Below are positions 42,443 to 51,117 of a DNA stretch of 64,000 nt, one piece after another; within the stretch, counting starts at the first letter, position 1; each line of letters opens with the position of its first letter. This DNA is from Flavobacteriaceae bacterium GF1 (GTDB taxonomy: Bacteria > Bacteroidota > Bacteroidia > Flavobacteriales > Flavobacteriaceae), in contig WNKP01000018.1 of assembly GCA_009797885.1 (NCBI GenBank), positions 22,058 to 86,057 on the forward strand, given 5' to 3'. The notes below the pieces were generated by a model that was not told the DNA's origin, made no database searches, and saw nothing but the letters and a program-made list of their open reading frames with translations. Made by a program: the position numbers and the translations under genes.

Positions 42443-44602
42443 ATGAAGATTAAATCTGTATTGCCTTTTGTGTTTTATGTCTTGTTTTCAATTGTTCTCT
42501 TTGGACAACAGAATGATAATTCGGTACTGGACACGTTGAGATTGTATCATTCGGAGATAGATAGCCTATTTAAAGAGTATAAGAAAATTTCTGATAAGGG
42601 CAGTGGTTTACGCAAAGTAGAGGAACAGTATTTTATGGATAACCTTTTAGAATTACTTCAGAGAAAGTGCACCGTAGGTCGTCCCTACTATGAATACTTA
42701 AAAGCAACAGAAAGCTTGGATACAAGTGTTTTGTCCGAATATAATGTAGCGGTACTATGCAAAAAGGTTGAGGCTGAGAGTTCTCTAAACAGTATGAGGA
42801 AATATAGGGATACTATTCAAGGCTTAGACAAGGAGTTCAACGAAACAATGGATTCCCTTAAAAGTGTTGAACTCCCGAAAAAATTTGAGGAGCTCACAAC
42901 CCGATTAAATAAACTCAAGAAAGAGATTTTTAGTAACTGTGAAAAAGCCGATCAACTAACTCAATATTTGACGGACGACGGTACCATTGACCAAGCCGTT
43001 ATAGACGCTTATACTCCGGTCCCTATCTGTTCATCTTACAAAGGGACTCAAGGTAACAAAACACAGCCTAAGAAATTTATTATCGTTGGCGATGGTAATC
43101 CTATTCATGCCGATAGCCTTTTTACCAGTTCAACGGCAAAGGAGACTTTTTATAATGCGATTGATGCCCAAAGTGCAACCCAATTGGGAACGTTTCTTAT
43201 TCCTAAAGAAGATTTTGAAATTAGTCTCTATGTAGAGGGGCATTTAAAGCGAAAACCTAATAGCATAAAGAAGGGGAGTGATCAGTTTGTGACCTTAGAA
43301 AAATATTTTGAATTAATATCAACTCATGAAACAAAAAATAGCAATGACGCTAAAAAAAAGAAATTGTTCAGAAAGGGCAAGCTATTTCACGGTAGGCAGA
43401 TGCGATTTGCTTTGAAAGAAGACAACAACCTAAAATCCATTAGTAAGATTGATTTACCATCAAAATTACTTTTTCAATCCATTGCTTTCGAAATTAAGGA
43501 AGGAGGGCTTGTCGATATTCGATTAAAAACAGTGGATAAAAATTCTGGGATACAAATGTACTTTGAGAGTAGGGCACCGGTATCTCTTTTAAATTACACA
43601 ATTCATGCAGACCGCAGTTTTCTTCATTTTTCAAATAAGTTTTCTGACCAAAATAACTCTGCTGCTTATCAAACAAAACTATTGGAACATTTGAGAATTA
43701 GGGTGTCAGATGTTCTTCATTACGATCCAAAAATTGGAAACAATTATGTGCCAGAAGATTTGGCATTCGAACTTCCAAAGGATTTGGAAAAAGAAAAAAC
43801 GGAAAACGAACCTCGCTCATATCAATTGATAAATGATTCCAGTTTGAAAAACATGTTAGACCTTAGGGCATATACAGATTTCTTAGGCCTATTCGGTGAT
43901 GAGGCAAATGGGCTTTTTCAGTTAGAGGGGAAAGCGGATTTTTTCCTTAACCCATTTAACTTTAACAGATCTTCTATCTATTTGTTTAAAAAAGTAACTC
44001 CATTCATTAGGTACTCTCGTTTGGAAGAGGATAACGAATTCATTTCCACAGAAATATTGGAATCGGGAGATGCTTTTGGGTTTGACAATGATCGGTTGGA
44101 ATTATTGGAAAAATCTAATCTCGAATTTGGGATTGACTTCGATGTTTTTACTTTTAGACCTTTTAAGGAGTCACCTTTTTGGGCTTCTTTGCATTTACCT
44201 ATTAATTATTATACATCGAAAGTACGACCTTTTGGAAACGAAAATGGGGAGAATGACTTCAATTTTAATACTCTCGGTTACGGTCTAGCCCTTAGAGTAG
44301 AATTAAAACGCCTTAACAATTTTGGGTTAAGCATTGGAACTTCTTTCAAGGAATACTCATTTTTGGGAGATTATTCTGGAATAGTCGATTCTTCCAATAA
44401 TAGTTTCGAAGAACCTAATAGATTTCGCACACATTCTGTAGATGCGGAAATATTCTATTTTCCTAACAATAGTAAAACCCAATCTATTTTTCTAAGGATG
44501 AGGGGCTTCAGGGACATTAGCGATGGGGATGCATCTTTTTATCAACTACAATTTGGGTATCGGTTCACAGTGGGAGCGGGGAATGTCAAAGCAAAGAATT
44601 AG
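42443..44602 (+). CDS. large exported protein, probable outer-membrane C-terminus
   Basis: A 719-residue protein I do not recognise. It begins with a signal peptide (about residues 1-22, ending LFGQ). Residues ~25-175 are helical and charged with coiled-coil character; a middle part (~195-450) is mixed; the last ~230 residues alternate hydrophobic and polar positions and end YQLQFGYRFTVGAGNVKAKN, suggesting an outer-membrane barrel or beta-rich domain. It is the first of a group of AT-rich genes and lies 193 bp ahead of the membrane patatin, so both could be one unit. Confidence 0.75.
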   Translation: MKIKSVLPFVFYVLFSIVLFGQQNDNSVLDTLRLYHSEIDSLFKEYKKISDKGSGLRKVEEQYFMDNLLELLQRKCTVGRPYYEYLKATESLDTSVLSEYNVAVLCKKVEAESSLNSMRKYRDTIQGLDKEFNETMDSLKSVELPKKFEELTTRLNKLKKEIFSNCEKADQLTQYLTDDGTIDQAVIDAYTPVPICSSYKGTQGNKTQPKKFIIVGDGNPIHADSLFTSSTAKETFYNAIDAQSATQLGTFLIPKEDFEISLYVEGHLKRKPNSIKKGSDQFVTLEKYFELISTHETKNSNDAKKKKLFRKGKLFHGRQMRFALKEDNNLKSISKIDLPSKLLFQSIAFEIKEGGLVDIRLKTVDKNSGIQMYFESRAPVSLLNYTIHADRSFLHFSNKFSDQNNSAAYQTKLLEHLRIRVSDVLHYDPKIGNNYVPEDLAFELPKDLEKEKTENEPRSYQLINDSSLKNMLDLRAYTDFLGLFGDEANGLFQLEGKADFFLNPFNFNRSSIYLFKKVTPFIRYSRLEEDNEFISTEILESGDAFGFDNDRLELLEKSNLEFGIDFDVFTFRPFKESPFWASLHLPINYYTSKVRPFGNENGENDFNFNTLGYGLALRVELKRLNNFGLSIGTSFKEYSFLGDYSGIVDSSNNSFEEPNRFRTHSVDAEIFYFPNNSKTQSIFLRMRGFRDISDGDASFYQLQFGYRFTVGAGNVKAKN

Positions 44603-44795
44603 GTCATTTTAAAAAGACTAAAGAATTACTAAACAAAAAGAATTTCTCAATTTCAAACGATTTCAAAAGGATGATTTTTATTTGGTTTTCAAAAAAGGAA
44701 AACAGGCCTTTGATTGCACATATAGCTGAGTTCGAACATTCGTTCAATTTAGCCTCTCAATAATTAGTATAATTCTTGTAACAAAACGATGCTCT

Positions 44796-47132
44796 ATGAA
44801 AATTATTAAAAGAACTATTCGTCGGCTATTCGAATCTGTAGAAAATGTTTTGAATTGGTTATTGGCCGTAATTTTGGAAGCTTTGAACCATGGTTTATCG
44901 CTTGTAGTTCTAATTGTTGTTTGTTTGTTATTCTTTGTTTTTCCCCAAACCAGTGACCTTCTACTAATTTTAAATCAAGTAAAGCTTCAACTTATGGAGG
45001 TCCCTCTTTTTTTTGTAAGTCTTACGGTACTCGCCTTTTTAATCAGCAACTTAAATGACTATTTACATGATACTTCTCTTCAAGAAATAAGGCTCAAGCG
45101 GGGTATCAAAAAGGTTATTATTCCCAAGGATAAGAAAGAGGATCAGTACAACAAATCGAAAATGGAGGATTACGATAGTAAGGAATCCCGTGAAGCTTTT
45201 TTGCAGAGACGACTTCCTAAGGTACTTGGAACACTTTTAATCTTGATTTCCGCACTTGCTGTGATTTTCTTATTTGAAAATATTAACTATTCCAAAAAGT
45301 TCTGGTACTGGATTGTTCTAGCCATAATTCTATTTTTTTTGATATGTGCATTACATCAGAAAGTCTCTTTGAGAATTTCAACTATGTTAAAGGAAAATGA
45401 TAAAAAAGAACGAATACCATTGGTTTTAGGAGCACTTGCATTGCTTTACATTTTTATAATGGCAGTTTTTAACAACGGAGGCAATACTGGAATTATTGGT
45501 TTATTTGGAGCTCTGGTATCTTTAGCCATTCTTTTTTATATCGTTTCTACTTCCTACAACGAGCGTATCCTAAAGCTAAAGAACAAGTACGGTTTTCCCC
45601 TACTAGCTTTATTAACAGGTGTTACATTTGTCCTGTACCTATATTTTCTAGTTTACCCACAGCATGCAAAATGGGTTAACCCTTTAACAATCATAAATGT
45701 AAGCCTAATTGCATTGTATAGCTTTTTTTATCTTATCAAAGTAGTGGGAGCAATTAAAGGGGTTCCACTTTTAGGATTTGCGATTATTCTACTCTTTCTT
45801 GCCGGAACCTTTGTCGCCTCCCAGGATGGTTTTAATCACTACAAGGTGAGCATAAGTGAAACTAAGGTAAGTCCTGAAGACTATGAACGGAGTTCGATAA
45901 GTCAATACATCAGGTCATGGTTGGATTATCGTTCTTCTGCGATTACTAACTTTCGGGACAAGGGCGAAAAATTTCCTGTAATATTTGTGTCTTCAGAAGG
46001 TGGTGGTTCTCGTGCTGGAGCCTGGTCTTTTTTGGTGAACAGCTATTTGGTAGAGCGAAACCCAGATTACTTTGAGAAATATTTGTTTTCCATGACTGGA
46101 GCTTCTGGAGGGGCTGTTGGTAACGGTATGTTTTATTCGCATGCCAGAAGAGCTTTTCTTAATGGCGAGGAGATGAACCTACTTTTGAACGATAATTCTA
46201 CACCCTTAAAGTATAAGGCAAGCAAAGTGATGAGTGGCAACTATCTGTCTTCATCTATTGCTGCCCTCCTTGGCAGAGATTTACTACAAAGCGTGTTTGG
46301 CATATTACCTATTGATGATCGTTCAAAATTACTAGAGAACGAGTGGGAAGAGGGAATGGCTAAAGTTTTTAATTACCCTGAAGGACAAAATCCCTTGAAA
46401 GCTCCTATAACGGACTTTAATTTTAAAGAAAATGATGGATACACTTTGCCCATTTTAATTATGAACACTTCGAATCTACAAAGTGGGGAATATGGGGTAT
46501 TCTGTCCAGTAGGTATCACTTCGGATGAAAAAAACATGGGGGTTTTTATTGATATCTTAGGACGTTATGTCCCTAAAGAAGAGTCGGTAAAGGTTTCTAC
46601 CACGATGTCTTTAGCAGCTCGTTTCCCTTTTGTCAGCCCATTGGGTAAAATTAAGGGTTTGGGGCAGTTTGGAGATGCAGGCTATTATGATAATCTAGGA
46701 GGGGGAGTTACTCAAAGACTGGTAAACGTTTTTAGAGAAATACTGGAGGAGAAACCTTATCAGCACTTGAAATCAACCTTGGATATCAGGCATTTGGTAA
46801 TCGTAAATAAGCCGGAAGAGGCTCCAATCGCCTACAGGACACAATTGCTGGCTCCCCTTCTTACCTTAATCAATACAAGCTTTGGATTCCCTGAGGAAAT
46901 GAAGAAAACCTTGGGTGATGATTATCAGATCGCATCAAGTAGGACGGAAATTGATTTTGATGTTAGTTCTATTAATACTTTAAGAGGAGGTACTAAAAAA
47001 AATATTACGCCTATACTACCGTTGGGTAGATATTTGTCTGAAATTGCAGTGCAATCCCTTGAAGAACGATTGGAACACGATACAATAACAGAAAAATTGA
47101 ATAAGCTGGTTCCATATAAGACGGTCGAGTGA
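44796..47132 (+). CDS. polytopic membrane protein with patatin-like lipase domain
   Basis: A 778-residue protein with about eight or nine membrane helices in the first ~345 residues, followed by a patatin-like phospholipase domain (about 390-700). The lipase parts are all present: oxyanion loop SEGGGSRAGAW (~400-410), nucleophile elbow GASGG with Ser437, and the second dyad member Asp627 in GDAGYYDN. The domain order and size are unusual; most patatin-like proteins are soluble or surface-exported. The active site probably faces the cytoplasm or periplasm at the membrane surface and acts on lipids or acyl esters. Within the putative island. Confidence 0.85.
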   Translation: MKIIKRTIRRLFESVENVLNWLLAVILEALNHGLSLVVLIVVCLLFFVFPQTSDLLLILNQVKLQLMEVPLFFVSLTVLAFLISNLNDYLHDTSLQEIRLKRGIKKVIIPKDKKEDQYNKSKMEDYDSKESREAFLQRRLPKVLGTLLILISALAVIFLFENINYSKKFWYWIVLAIILFFLICALHQKVSLRISTMLKENDKKERIPLVLGALALLYIFIMAVFNNGGNTGIIGLFGALVSLAILFYIVSTSYNERILKLKNKYGFPLLALLTGVTFVLYLYFLVYPQHAKWVNPLTIINVSLIALYSFFYLIKVVGAIKGVPLLGFAIILLFLAGTFVASQDGFNHYKVSISETKVSPEDYERSSISQYIRSWLDYRSSAITNFRDKGEKFPVIFVSSEGGGSRAGAWSFLVNSYLVERNPDYFEKYLFSMTGASGGAVGNGMFYSHARRAFLNGEEMNLLLNDNSTPLKYKASKVMSGNYLSSSIAALLGRDLLQSVFGILPIDDRSKLLENEWEEGMAKVFNYPEGQNPLKAPITDFNFKENDGYTLPILIMNTSNLQSGEYGVFCPVGITSDEKNMGVFIDILGRYVPKEESVKVSTTMSLAARFPFVSPLGKIKGLGQFGDAGYYDNLGGGVTQRLVNVFREILEEKPYQHLKSTLDIRHLVIVNKPEEAPIAYRTQLLAPLLTLINTSFGFPEEMKKTLGDDYQIASSRTEIDFDVSSINTLRGGTKKNITPILPLGRYLSEIAVQSLEERLEHDTITEKLNKLVPYKTVE

Positions 47133-47240
47133 TGTTTTTTCACTGAACAATTTTACTAAATGACGTTAACAAGGAAACGGTAAGGCATTAAAGGTATATT
47201 ACAATTTGGCTAACAAAGGATAACTAATTATTATCATTAC

Positions 47241-47939
47241 ATGGACCTTAAGAATCAAATCCTAGGGGCTTTTATCGGGCTAATCATTGGTACTTTGTTG
47301 GGCAATGAAATAAGCAGAATCCTAAACAAGCCGAAGGTGAAAGTTAGGTTTAAGGATATTTCTCCATTGTTAACCGAAAATGGAGAATTTTGGTCCATTT
47401 TGATAGTTAATTTTGGAAGGACCGTAGCTACAAACTGCAGTTGTTTTATTACACTTTTTGATATAACCGAAGAAGATATTATAGATGAAAACTTAGCTGA
47501 CAAAGAAGAAGGTCTGCCTAGTTATAGTCACGAGAATATTGATATTCACTTTCCCAGGGGACAATTTGTTTCTCGCAATAAGTTTAGAAATATTCAAAAT
47601 GAAAGCTTATGCTGGTCAAAACATGGTAATCCCAATATCTTGGATATAAACCCAGGAGTTGTTGAAAGCTTGGACATTTGCAAATGTCATTTTAGTGAGG
47701 AACGAAAGACTTGGTATCTTATTTTCCCATCTGAAAAAGGGTGGAGAAAAGTTAGAATAAGACTAAACTTAAAGCCGATTTCAGGAAGAATATTCGTTTG
47801 CCCTTCTAATGAATTTCCAACACTGCTTGATTTTAAAATAGATGTGAATGAAAAGGGAGAACCCATATTCCATCCTATTCGCTATAACATTTTTAAGAGA
47901 TTTGTTCGATTCCTCAATCGAAAGAAATTATTTGCGTGA
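47241..47939 (+). CDS. hypothetical one-TM protein
   Basis: A 232-residue protein with an N-terminal helix (about 6-25, GAFIGLIIGTLLG) and a beta-rich, Cys-containing soluble part (NCSCF, CKCHF). No family recognised. It converges with the glycosyltransferase gene and overlaps its end by 12 bp. Island gene; base use AT-rich like its neighbours. Confidence 0.75.
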   Translation: MDLKNQILGAFIGLIIGTLLGNEISRILNKPKVKVRFKDISPLLTENGEFWSILIVNFGRTVATNCSCFITLFDITEEDIIDENLADKEEGLPSYSHENIDIHFPRGQFVSRNKFRNIQNESLCWSKHGNPNILDINPGVVESLDICKCHFSEERKTWYLIFPSEKGWRKVRIRLNLKPISGRIFVCPSNEFPTLLDFKIDVNEKGEPIFHPIRYNIFKRFVRFLNRKKLFA

Positions 47940-49100
47940 AGCCTGTTGATATAGGTTGGAGTAATCGTGAGCACATCGTCTTAAATCGAAATTACTACGG
48001 AACCTTATCGTTGAGCTGTTTCTTGTCTTGTCAATATTGTGAATCGAATCCATGATTTTGTTTGCAAGATCTTCATGGGAATTGGCAGAGAAAAAAATAG
48101 CATGACTATAATCAGAAGCGATTTCCCGATAGGTCGGAATATCACTTAAAACTGTTGGAATACCTAGGGCTAGCGACTCACAAATAGATAGGCCAAAGGA
48201 GCAATACCGCTCAGGAGAAATTACAATGTCACATTCTGAATAAGCGGTTGTTATATTATGATATCTGGATACCTTTACACGGTCGCTTACATCCAATTCC
48301 CTAGCCAGTCTATTAAACTCGGGCAGATTTTTCTCATAACTCTTTTTCAACCCAGTGAATATCATCTTGAAGGGAATATTTTTTTTCTTTAAGATTTTGC
48401 ATGCCCTAAGGGCAATATCGATACCCTTTTGTTTAAGTACAAATCTAGAGGACTGCAAGATTACGAATTCCTTCTTGCGAGCATCTTTTTTGTCCTGAAG
48501 CACAAAATCAGCTAATGGAATTCCTTGGGAAATATTTTTTATTGGGATATCCAACATTTTGGAAAATCTGGTCGCATAATATTTGCTTGGTGTAATTAAG
48601 TAGTTAATTCCATGTAAGTTGGTCTTCTTAGTTCTGACTTTCTCCGAAAAGAAGTCAAAAAAACCAGCTCCCCAATAATGGCTATATTCAAATTCGTTCT
48701 CATGGTTAGTCACTATATAGTTCGATTTTGCCTTCAAGAATGCAGCAGAAGTAAAAGAATTGAAATGAAAAATATCTGCTTTGACACCTTCTAACTGTGC
48801 CATTGAATAGGAGCTAAGACGTTTTAGGGCCTCCAAGGAATATTTACCTCGAATTATCTCCTTTTTTAAAAACTCAGATGAAAAGTAAGGGTAGCTCTTG
48901 TAAGCCTTATTAAAGTTCTTAGGGATTCTTCCAAATACTTTTATCCCTTCCACTTCAAATTCAGAAATACGACTTGTGCAAACGATAAAGGGATTGAAAC
49001 CTAGTAAAATAAGCTCTTTTGCTAGTTTTATTAAAAAACGCTCTGTCCCGCCAATGTAGTTTTTAGAAACCTCGAAGTTTGTATGCAGACAGATAGTCAT
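47928..49100 (-). CDS. glycosyltransferase family 4
   Basis: A 390-residue GT-B glycosyltransferase of the GT4 type, which transfers sugar from an activated donor and usually works in cell-surface polysaccharide or glycolipid synthesis. The N-terminal domain has the glycine pair in NYIGGTERFLIKLAKEL; the C-terminal domain has QSSRFVLKQKGIDIALRA and the donor-binding E(x7)E block SPERYCSFGLSICESLALG. No membrane helix. No other polysaccharide genes are next to it, so it probably moved with the island. Confidence 0.9.
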   Translation of the reverse strand: MTICLHTNFEVSKNYIGGTERFLIKLAKELILLGFNPFIVCTSRISEFEVEGIKVFGRIPKNFNKAYKSYPYFSSEFLKKEIIRGKYSLEALKRLSSYSMAQLEGVKADIFHFNSFTSAAFLKAKSNYIVTNHENEFEYSHYWGAGFFDFFSEKVRTKKTNLHGINYLITPSKYYATRFSKMLDIPIKNISQGIPLADFVLQDKKDARKKEFVILQSSRFVLKQKGIDIALRACKILKKKNIPFKMIFTGLKKSYEKNLPEFNRLARELDVSDRVKVSRYHNITTAYSECDIVISPERYCSFGLSICESLALGIPTVLSDIPTYREIASDYSHAIFFSANSHEDLANKIMDSIHNIDKTRNSSTIRFRSNFDLRRCAHDYSNLYQQASRK

Positions 49101-49132
49101 TGATAATAATTAGTTATCCGTTGTTCACGTAG

Positions 49133-50053
49133 CTAATTATAGGATATGAGGTTCCGTGGATGTTTTAGTTTAAGAATCTCTGAGGTTCTCTGATGACTTA
49201 CATGGGTATATATCTGGGTTATGTTTATGGAGCTATGCCCCAAGAGCTCTTGAATATATCTAATGTTGATATTGGCCTCTAGTAGCTGAGTGGCAAAAGT
49301 ATGCCTGAAAACATGTGGGGTGATGCCACGCTTGATACCTGATTCTTGAGATATTTTTTTGATTAGATGACGAACGGATTGTTCGGAAATGCGATGGTTT
49401 AAACGATTGATAAAAAAGAAAGAGTTTTGATTTATTTTTTCCTGAAATAAGCTATAGTAGTCTTTTAATGCAGTTATGGTCTCACCATTGGTGATGGGAA
49501 TGATACGTTCTTTATTTCCCTTACCAAGGATTTTTATAGTGCTAAAGTCAGAATAAATGTTTGACCTTTTTAGAAAGCAAAGTTCTGAAACGCGAATTCC
49601 TGTAGCAAATAACAACTCTACAATAGCTATATTTCTAATGATTTGTTGGTATCTCATTGAACTCTTTAAGGCTGTAGATTTTTGAGATTGAAGTTGCTTA
49701 AGTATTGAGGTAACCTCGTTTAATGACAACACCGAGGGAAGAGACTTTTGGACTCTTATGTTAATCCGCATTTTGTCAAATGGATTTTCTGAAATGCAAT
49801 CTTCGTACAGCAGATGACTATAGAATACCTTAAGGGTTGCTATTTTTCTTTTGACCGTCCTGGGAGCATATTTATTGATATGAACCAAATGCTTCCTAAT
49901 ATGTTCTTTTTGAATTAATCTAAAATCCCGGATATCAAATTCATCTTTGATATATTTTTTGAATTGTTTGAGGTCTGATGCGTAGGCCTCAATTGTTTTT
50001 TCACTTAGTTTTTTTTCTGTTTTACAATAAGATAGAAAGTGGTCTAAATACAT
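49133..50053 (-). CDS. tyrosine recombinase (phage-integrase family)
   Basis: A 306-residue site-specific recombinase from the ATG at 50053 (50083 is possible). The N-terminal SAM-like core-binding domain (about 1-90) is followed by a catalytic domain with all expected residues: Arg in ATGIRVSELCFL, Lys in KILGKGNKERIIPI, His-x-x-Arg in TPHVFRHTFATQLL, His in LLGHSSINITQ and the nucleophile Tyr in IYTHVS. Its size resembles XerC/XerD and island integrases. The gene lies about 460 bp from the 3' end of ssrA, a common integration target, so it probably moved the AT-rich block to its left. Confidence 0.93.
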   Translation of the reverse strand: MYLDHFLSYCKTEKKLSEKTIEAYASDLKQFKKYIKDEFDIRDFRLIQKEHIRKHLVHINKYAPRTVKRKIATLKVFYSHLLYEDCISENPFDKMRINIRVQKSLPSVLSLNEVTSILKQLQSQKSTALKSSMRYQQIIRNIAIVELLFATGIRVSELCFLKRSNIYSDFSTIKILGKGNKERIIPITNGETITALKDYYSLFQEKINQNSFFFINRLNHRISEQSVRHLIKKISQESGIKRGITPHVFRHTFATQLLEANINIRYIQELLGHSSINITQIYTHVSHQRTSEILKLKHPRNLISYN

Positions 50054-50248
50054 AATTTGGTTTTTTTGGTTAAAACCAATCAATGTAGAATTATTTCAAC
50101 ATATTGAAAACTAAAAAGGATTGAATAAATAGACCTAAATTTGCATATAAACTCCTGAACCTAAATCTTAAATAATACGGTTTGGTTACAGGATTTTGAT
50201 TTAAAAATGACATCTAAAAGGTAGAGCCGGAGACGGCCGAGCGTTAAG

Positions 50249-50270
50249 AAAAGGTCTTGCAGACCTTTTT
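50249..50270. terminator. bidirectional terminator-like hairpin
   Basis: AAAAGGTC (50249-50256) and GACCTTTT (50262-50269) pair perfectly over 8 bp with a TTGCA loop and a T/A run on either side. Confidence 0.5.
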
Positions 50271-50321
50271 AGCGATGGAGCGAGCTGGCGTGTTGACCTT
50301 CGAATCCCTGAGGTAGAACGA

Positions 50322-50350
50322 AAAAAAGCTACCTTTTGGGGTAGTTTTTT
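50322..50350. terminator. second bidirectional terminator-like hairpin
   Basis: An A-run plus GCTACC pairs with GGTAGT plus a T-run around a short T/G loop, giving about 12 bp of mostly A-T stem. It could serve transcripts from either direction. Confidence 0.5.
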
Positions 50351-50353
50351 GAA

Positions 50354-50370
50354 GTGGAGCCGGAGGGATT
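50354..50370. repeat. 17-bp copy of the ssrA 3' end (possible att site)
   Basis: GTGGAGCCGGAGGGATT is identical to 50513-50529, the 3' end of ssrA, in the same orientation and 159 bp away. Direct copies of a tmRNA end next to an integrase gene are the usual trace of integration. Confidence 0.6.
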
Positions 50371-50447
50371 GGCTGGCGCCCTTCCCATTTGTTCCCATAC
50401 TGCAAATACAACTGCCAATTTTTACAAAATTGATGTCCAAAAACAAC

Positions 50448-50478
50448 AAAACCCAAACAAATGAATTTGATGGGTTTT
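50448..50478 (-). terminator. intrinsic terminator of ssrA
   Basis: AAAACCCA (50448-50455) and TGGGTTTT (50471-50478) pair perfectly; on the minus strand the stem is followed by a T-rich tail. It lies 35 nt past the tmRNA 3' end. Confidence 0.7.
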
Positions 50479-50513
50479 TTATGTTTTTGCCATATGGCAG
50501 TTGTGAGTGATTG

Positions 50514-50910
50514 TGGAGCCGGAGGGATTCGAACCCTCGTCCAAACAAGCAACAACAATGCTTTCTACATGCTTAGTTCTGATTCGTTTTTCGACGCACG
50601 ACCGACCCAAAACCGCCTATCGTACGCTTAGCTTCTTTAGTTTAGGATTTCCATTGAAGCCCTGAAAATCCGGTGTTGACTTTTATGGTGCCCCAAAAAA
50701 GGTCGCCGTCAACAAGGGCTACCAAGGGACATTTAGCTTTCCCGCCTTGCGGGACTAGGCTTGGACTTACTGTAATTCAGTCAATTAAGCAGCTAAAGCG
50801 TAGTTAGACTCGCCATTTAAAAGTGTGGGATATTGAATTTACGAGCATCATTCCCATAGCTCGACATGCTTACATCGCCATTGGTCTCGCTGTCAAAACC
50901 AGTCGGCCCC
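50514..50910 (-). ncRNA. ssrA: transfer-messenger RNA
   Basis: tmRNA rescues ribosomes stalled on broken mRNA and adds a degradation tag. On the minus strand the 5' end GGGGCCG pairs with the 3' end CGGCTCC, giving a 7-bp acceptor stem followed by discriminator A at 50514 (CCA not encoded). The 3' half has the tRNA-like T-arm GGGTTCGAATCCC. The tag frame (50785-50814) encodes GESNYALAA and stop, the flavobacterial form of the tag. Length is about 397 nt, usual for the phylum. A -7 element lies just upstream (50923-50930). Confidence 0.95.
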
Positions 50911-50922
50911 ATTATGAGATGG

Positions 50923-50930
50923 CAAATCTA
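50923..50930 (-). promoter_or_regulatory. -7 promoter element of ssrA
   Basis: TAGATTTG on the minus strand matches TAnnTTTG and lies 12 nt upstream of the mature tmRNA 5' end. Confidence 0.6.
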
Positions 50931-51117
50931 TGATTTGCTTGGTGGAATTACATCCCGAATTTATTTCGGAACCTCATACCCCACCATCCCATCGTTTTTA
51001 TCAAAGAACAATTTTCAAAAGGATGGCAAAGTTAACCAATTATATTTCCCGCTCAGAAAAGTTTGCGCATACCCTACAATCCCATTATTTTAGTCCAAAT
51101 AGTATACCAAACCTGTT

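Larger units (their letters stand above)
50084..50512. other. integrase-ssrA intergenic region with hairpins and repeats
   Basis: No gene is supported in these ~430 bp. It contains two terminator-like hairpins (50249-50270 and 50322-50350), a second copy of the ssrA end (50354-50370), the ssrA terminator, and a 9-bp inverted repeat ACAACTGCC (50408-50416) / GGCAGTTGT (50496-50504). The mixture looks like an attachment region. Confidence 0.55.

Noticed and set aside
50201..50558. Open frames of 104 and 115 codons on the minus strand beside ssrA
   Set aside because: They run through the ssrA 3' end, its terminator and two other hairpins; composition and context are non-coding.
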